A DNA stretch of 64,000 bases, taken from assembly GCF_014358015.1 (NCBI RefSeq), contig NZ_JACONV010000001.1, forward strand, positions 682,001 through 746,000. Direction: 5' to 3'. The DNA is from Pseudomonas triticifolii. GTDB lineage: Bacteria; Pseudomonadota; Gammaproteobacteria; Pseudomonadales; Pseudomonadaceae. Made by a program: the position numbers and the translations under genes. The stretch's first letter is position 1; each line of letters opens with the position of its first letter. Below, piece by piece: positions 63,091-64,000 of this stretch. The notes below the pieces were generated by a model that searched no databases, had not been told where the DNA came from, and was given only the letters and a program-made list of their open reading frames with translations.

Positions 63091-63202
63091 TGAAAGCCTG
63101 ATCCTTTTTCAGTGGTGGCTTGAGTAATAGGTGACCCAAGTTGTCATGAAAAAATTCACTCTTTCTCAGGTATCGGCGACCAATGAACACCGACCGACGC
63201 CA

Positions 63203-64000
63203 TCAGCGGATGCCCAATCGCTTCGACAGTCTATTGAGATTGGCTCTATCGACCGACAACTCGCGGGCTACGTCCACCCAACGTCCCTGATGTCGGTCAA
63301 GCGCCTCGGCAATCAACGCCCGTTGATAGGCATCCACAGCCGCTTTGAGTCCCTGGCCCTGAATCAACGGCGGACAGTCCAGCGCCACCTGCGCTGACAA
63401 GGCACTGTCGAGAGGTTCATCAAGGTCCAATGCCTGGGGCTCGATGGTCAGAATACGCGGCCTTTGCGCATGGGCCGAAAGCGCCTTGAGCACCGCGCGA
63501 CTGATCAGGTGCTCCAGTTCCCTGACATTGCCAGGCCAGGCATACGCCAGCAGCATTCGCTGCGCATCGGCGTTCAGGCGCAGGCTGCGCAAGCCCATGC
63601 GCAGCCGGTTTTCCTCCAGAAAGTAGCCGGCCAGCAACAGCACGTCACGGCCACGCTCGCGCAGTGCCGGCACCTGCAATGGGTACACACTCAAACGATG
63701 ATAAAGGTCGGCGCGAAACCGGCCAGAGCGCACTTCCTCAGCCAGATTGCGATTGGTGGCCGCGATGATCCTGACATCCACCCGATGTTCGTGATCGGAG
63801 CCCACCCGCTGCAACTGGCCGCTCTGCAATACGCGCAGCAACTTGGACTGCACGGTAAGCGGCAGTTCGCCCACTTCGTCCAGAAACAGCGTGCCGCCGT
63901 CCGCCAGCTCGAACTTGCCGCTGCGGCCATTGACGGCACCGGAGAACGCGCCTTTGACATGCCCGAACAGCTCGCTCTCAACCAGTGTTTCCGGCAGCGC
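63203..64000 (-). CDS. norR: NorR-like sigma-54 activator, C-terminal part (cut by window edge)
   Basis: The frame enters from the window end with [22 protein letters not shown], then [24 protein letters not shown], the AAA+ core with GAFSGA instead of GAFTGA. The C-terminal Fis-type domain ends [16 protein letters not shown]. This matches NorR, the nitric-oxide-responsive activator of flavohemoglobin or NO reductase genes. The GAF sensor domain and Walker A lie beyond 64000, so nitric oxide sensing cannot be checked. Confidence 0.85.
   Translation of the reverse strand, partial: ALPETLVESELFGHVKGAFSGAVNGRSGKFELADGGTLFLDEVGELPLTVQSKLLRVLQSGQLQRVGSDHEHRVDVRIIAATNRNLAEEVRSGRFRADLYHRLSVYPLQVPALRERGRDVLLLAGYFLEENRLRMGLRSLRLNADAQRMLLAYAWPGNVRELEHLISRAVLKALSAHAQRPRILTIEPQALDLDEPLDSALSAQVALDCPPLIQGQGLKAAVDAYQRALIAEALDRHQGRWVDVARELSVDRANLNRLSKRLGIR

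Noticed and set aside
1-64000. tRNA, rRNA or CRISPR genes
   Set aside because: No cloverleaf-type sequence, rRNA stretch or regularly spaced repeat array was found on either strand by eye.
63875-64000. GAFSGA in place of GAFTGA in the NorR-like protein as a defect
   Set aside because: As far as I recall, Thr-to-Ser here is a tolerated variant in some NorR-type activators, so I did not score it as unusual.

Overview
The window looks like chromosomal DNA of a fluorescent pseudomonad, most likely the Pseudomonas syringae group. This is inferred from an HSI-2-type type VI secretion cluster in Pseudomonas gene order, REPIN-type repeats with GTGGGAGG-GCCGGC arms, high GC and codon use, and gene content (poxB, mntH, two chemoreceptors, an HcnABC/octopine-oxidase-like operon). 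No database search was possible, so species and family names rest on recognised motifs and gene order.

Region 1 (1-16560) is a T6SS cluster. Reading leftward from a divergent control region at about 15.5-16.0 kb it is tssA-tssB-tssC-tssE-tssF-tssG-clpV-vasH (sigma-54 activator)-small lipoprotein-fha-tssJ-tssK-tssL-tssM, with tssM cut by the window edge. hcp is transcribed the other way. The control region carries a sigma-54-like promoter for hcp and four upstream TGCGCA palindromes, which are good candidates for binding sites of the VasH activator encoded in the same cluster. Many genes overlap by a few bases and are probably translationally coupled. A 52-codon lipoprotein gene sits between vasH and fha.

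Region 2 (16.8-26.7 kb) is ordinary chromosome: a GNAT acetyltransferase, a TerC/CBS/CorC membrane protein, a small membrane protein, an FKBP-type isomerase, small hypothetical genes, a DUF1275 membrane protein, an rRNA-methyltransferase-like protein, a chemoreceptor and an HD-GYP protein whose HD motif has lost its histidine. An orphan terminator near 20.0 kb suggests a small RNA.

Region 3 (26.7-34.5 kb) is a catabolic unit. A divergent IclR regulator faces seven tightly packed genes: ABC ATPase, two permeases, a three-subunit flavo-iron-sulfur dehydrogenase like HcnABC/octopine oxidase, and a periplasmic binding protein. Together they would import and oxidise a small amine, amino acid or opine.

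Region 4 (34.5-44.2 kb) holds REPIN copy 1, a Na+/H+ antiporter, moaA, a DUF3833 lipoprotein/chalcone-isomerase-like pair, a small hypothetical gene, and a leftward set with an isochorismatase-like hydrolase, a Tat-exported amidohydrolase, an ABM-domain membrane protein and a LysR regulator.

Region 5 (44.4-49.1 kb) is an insertion-scarred zone: a decayed IS66 element, a 36-bp exact copy of part of the neighbouring lysR gene, an internally deleted IS5-family element, a large chemoreceptor with a duplicated helical sensor, and a second IS5 remnant.

Region 6 (49.1-64.0 kb) holds a GFA-family protein, poxB, REPIN copy 2, an isolated PBP2 gene, a divergent HxlR regulator/quinone-oxidoreductase pair with a clear palindromic operator, an RcnB-like periplasmic protein, an AraC/LysE pair, small hypothetical genes, two MFS transporters around mntH, a DUF6555-like gene and the 3' part of a NorR-like activator cut by the window end.
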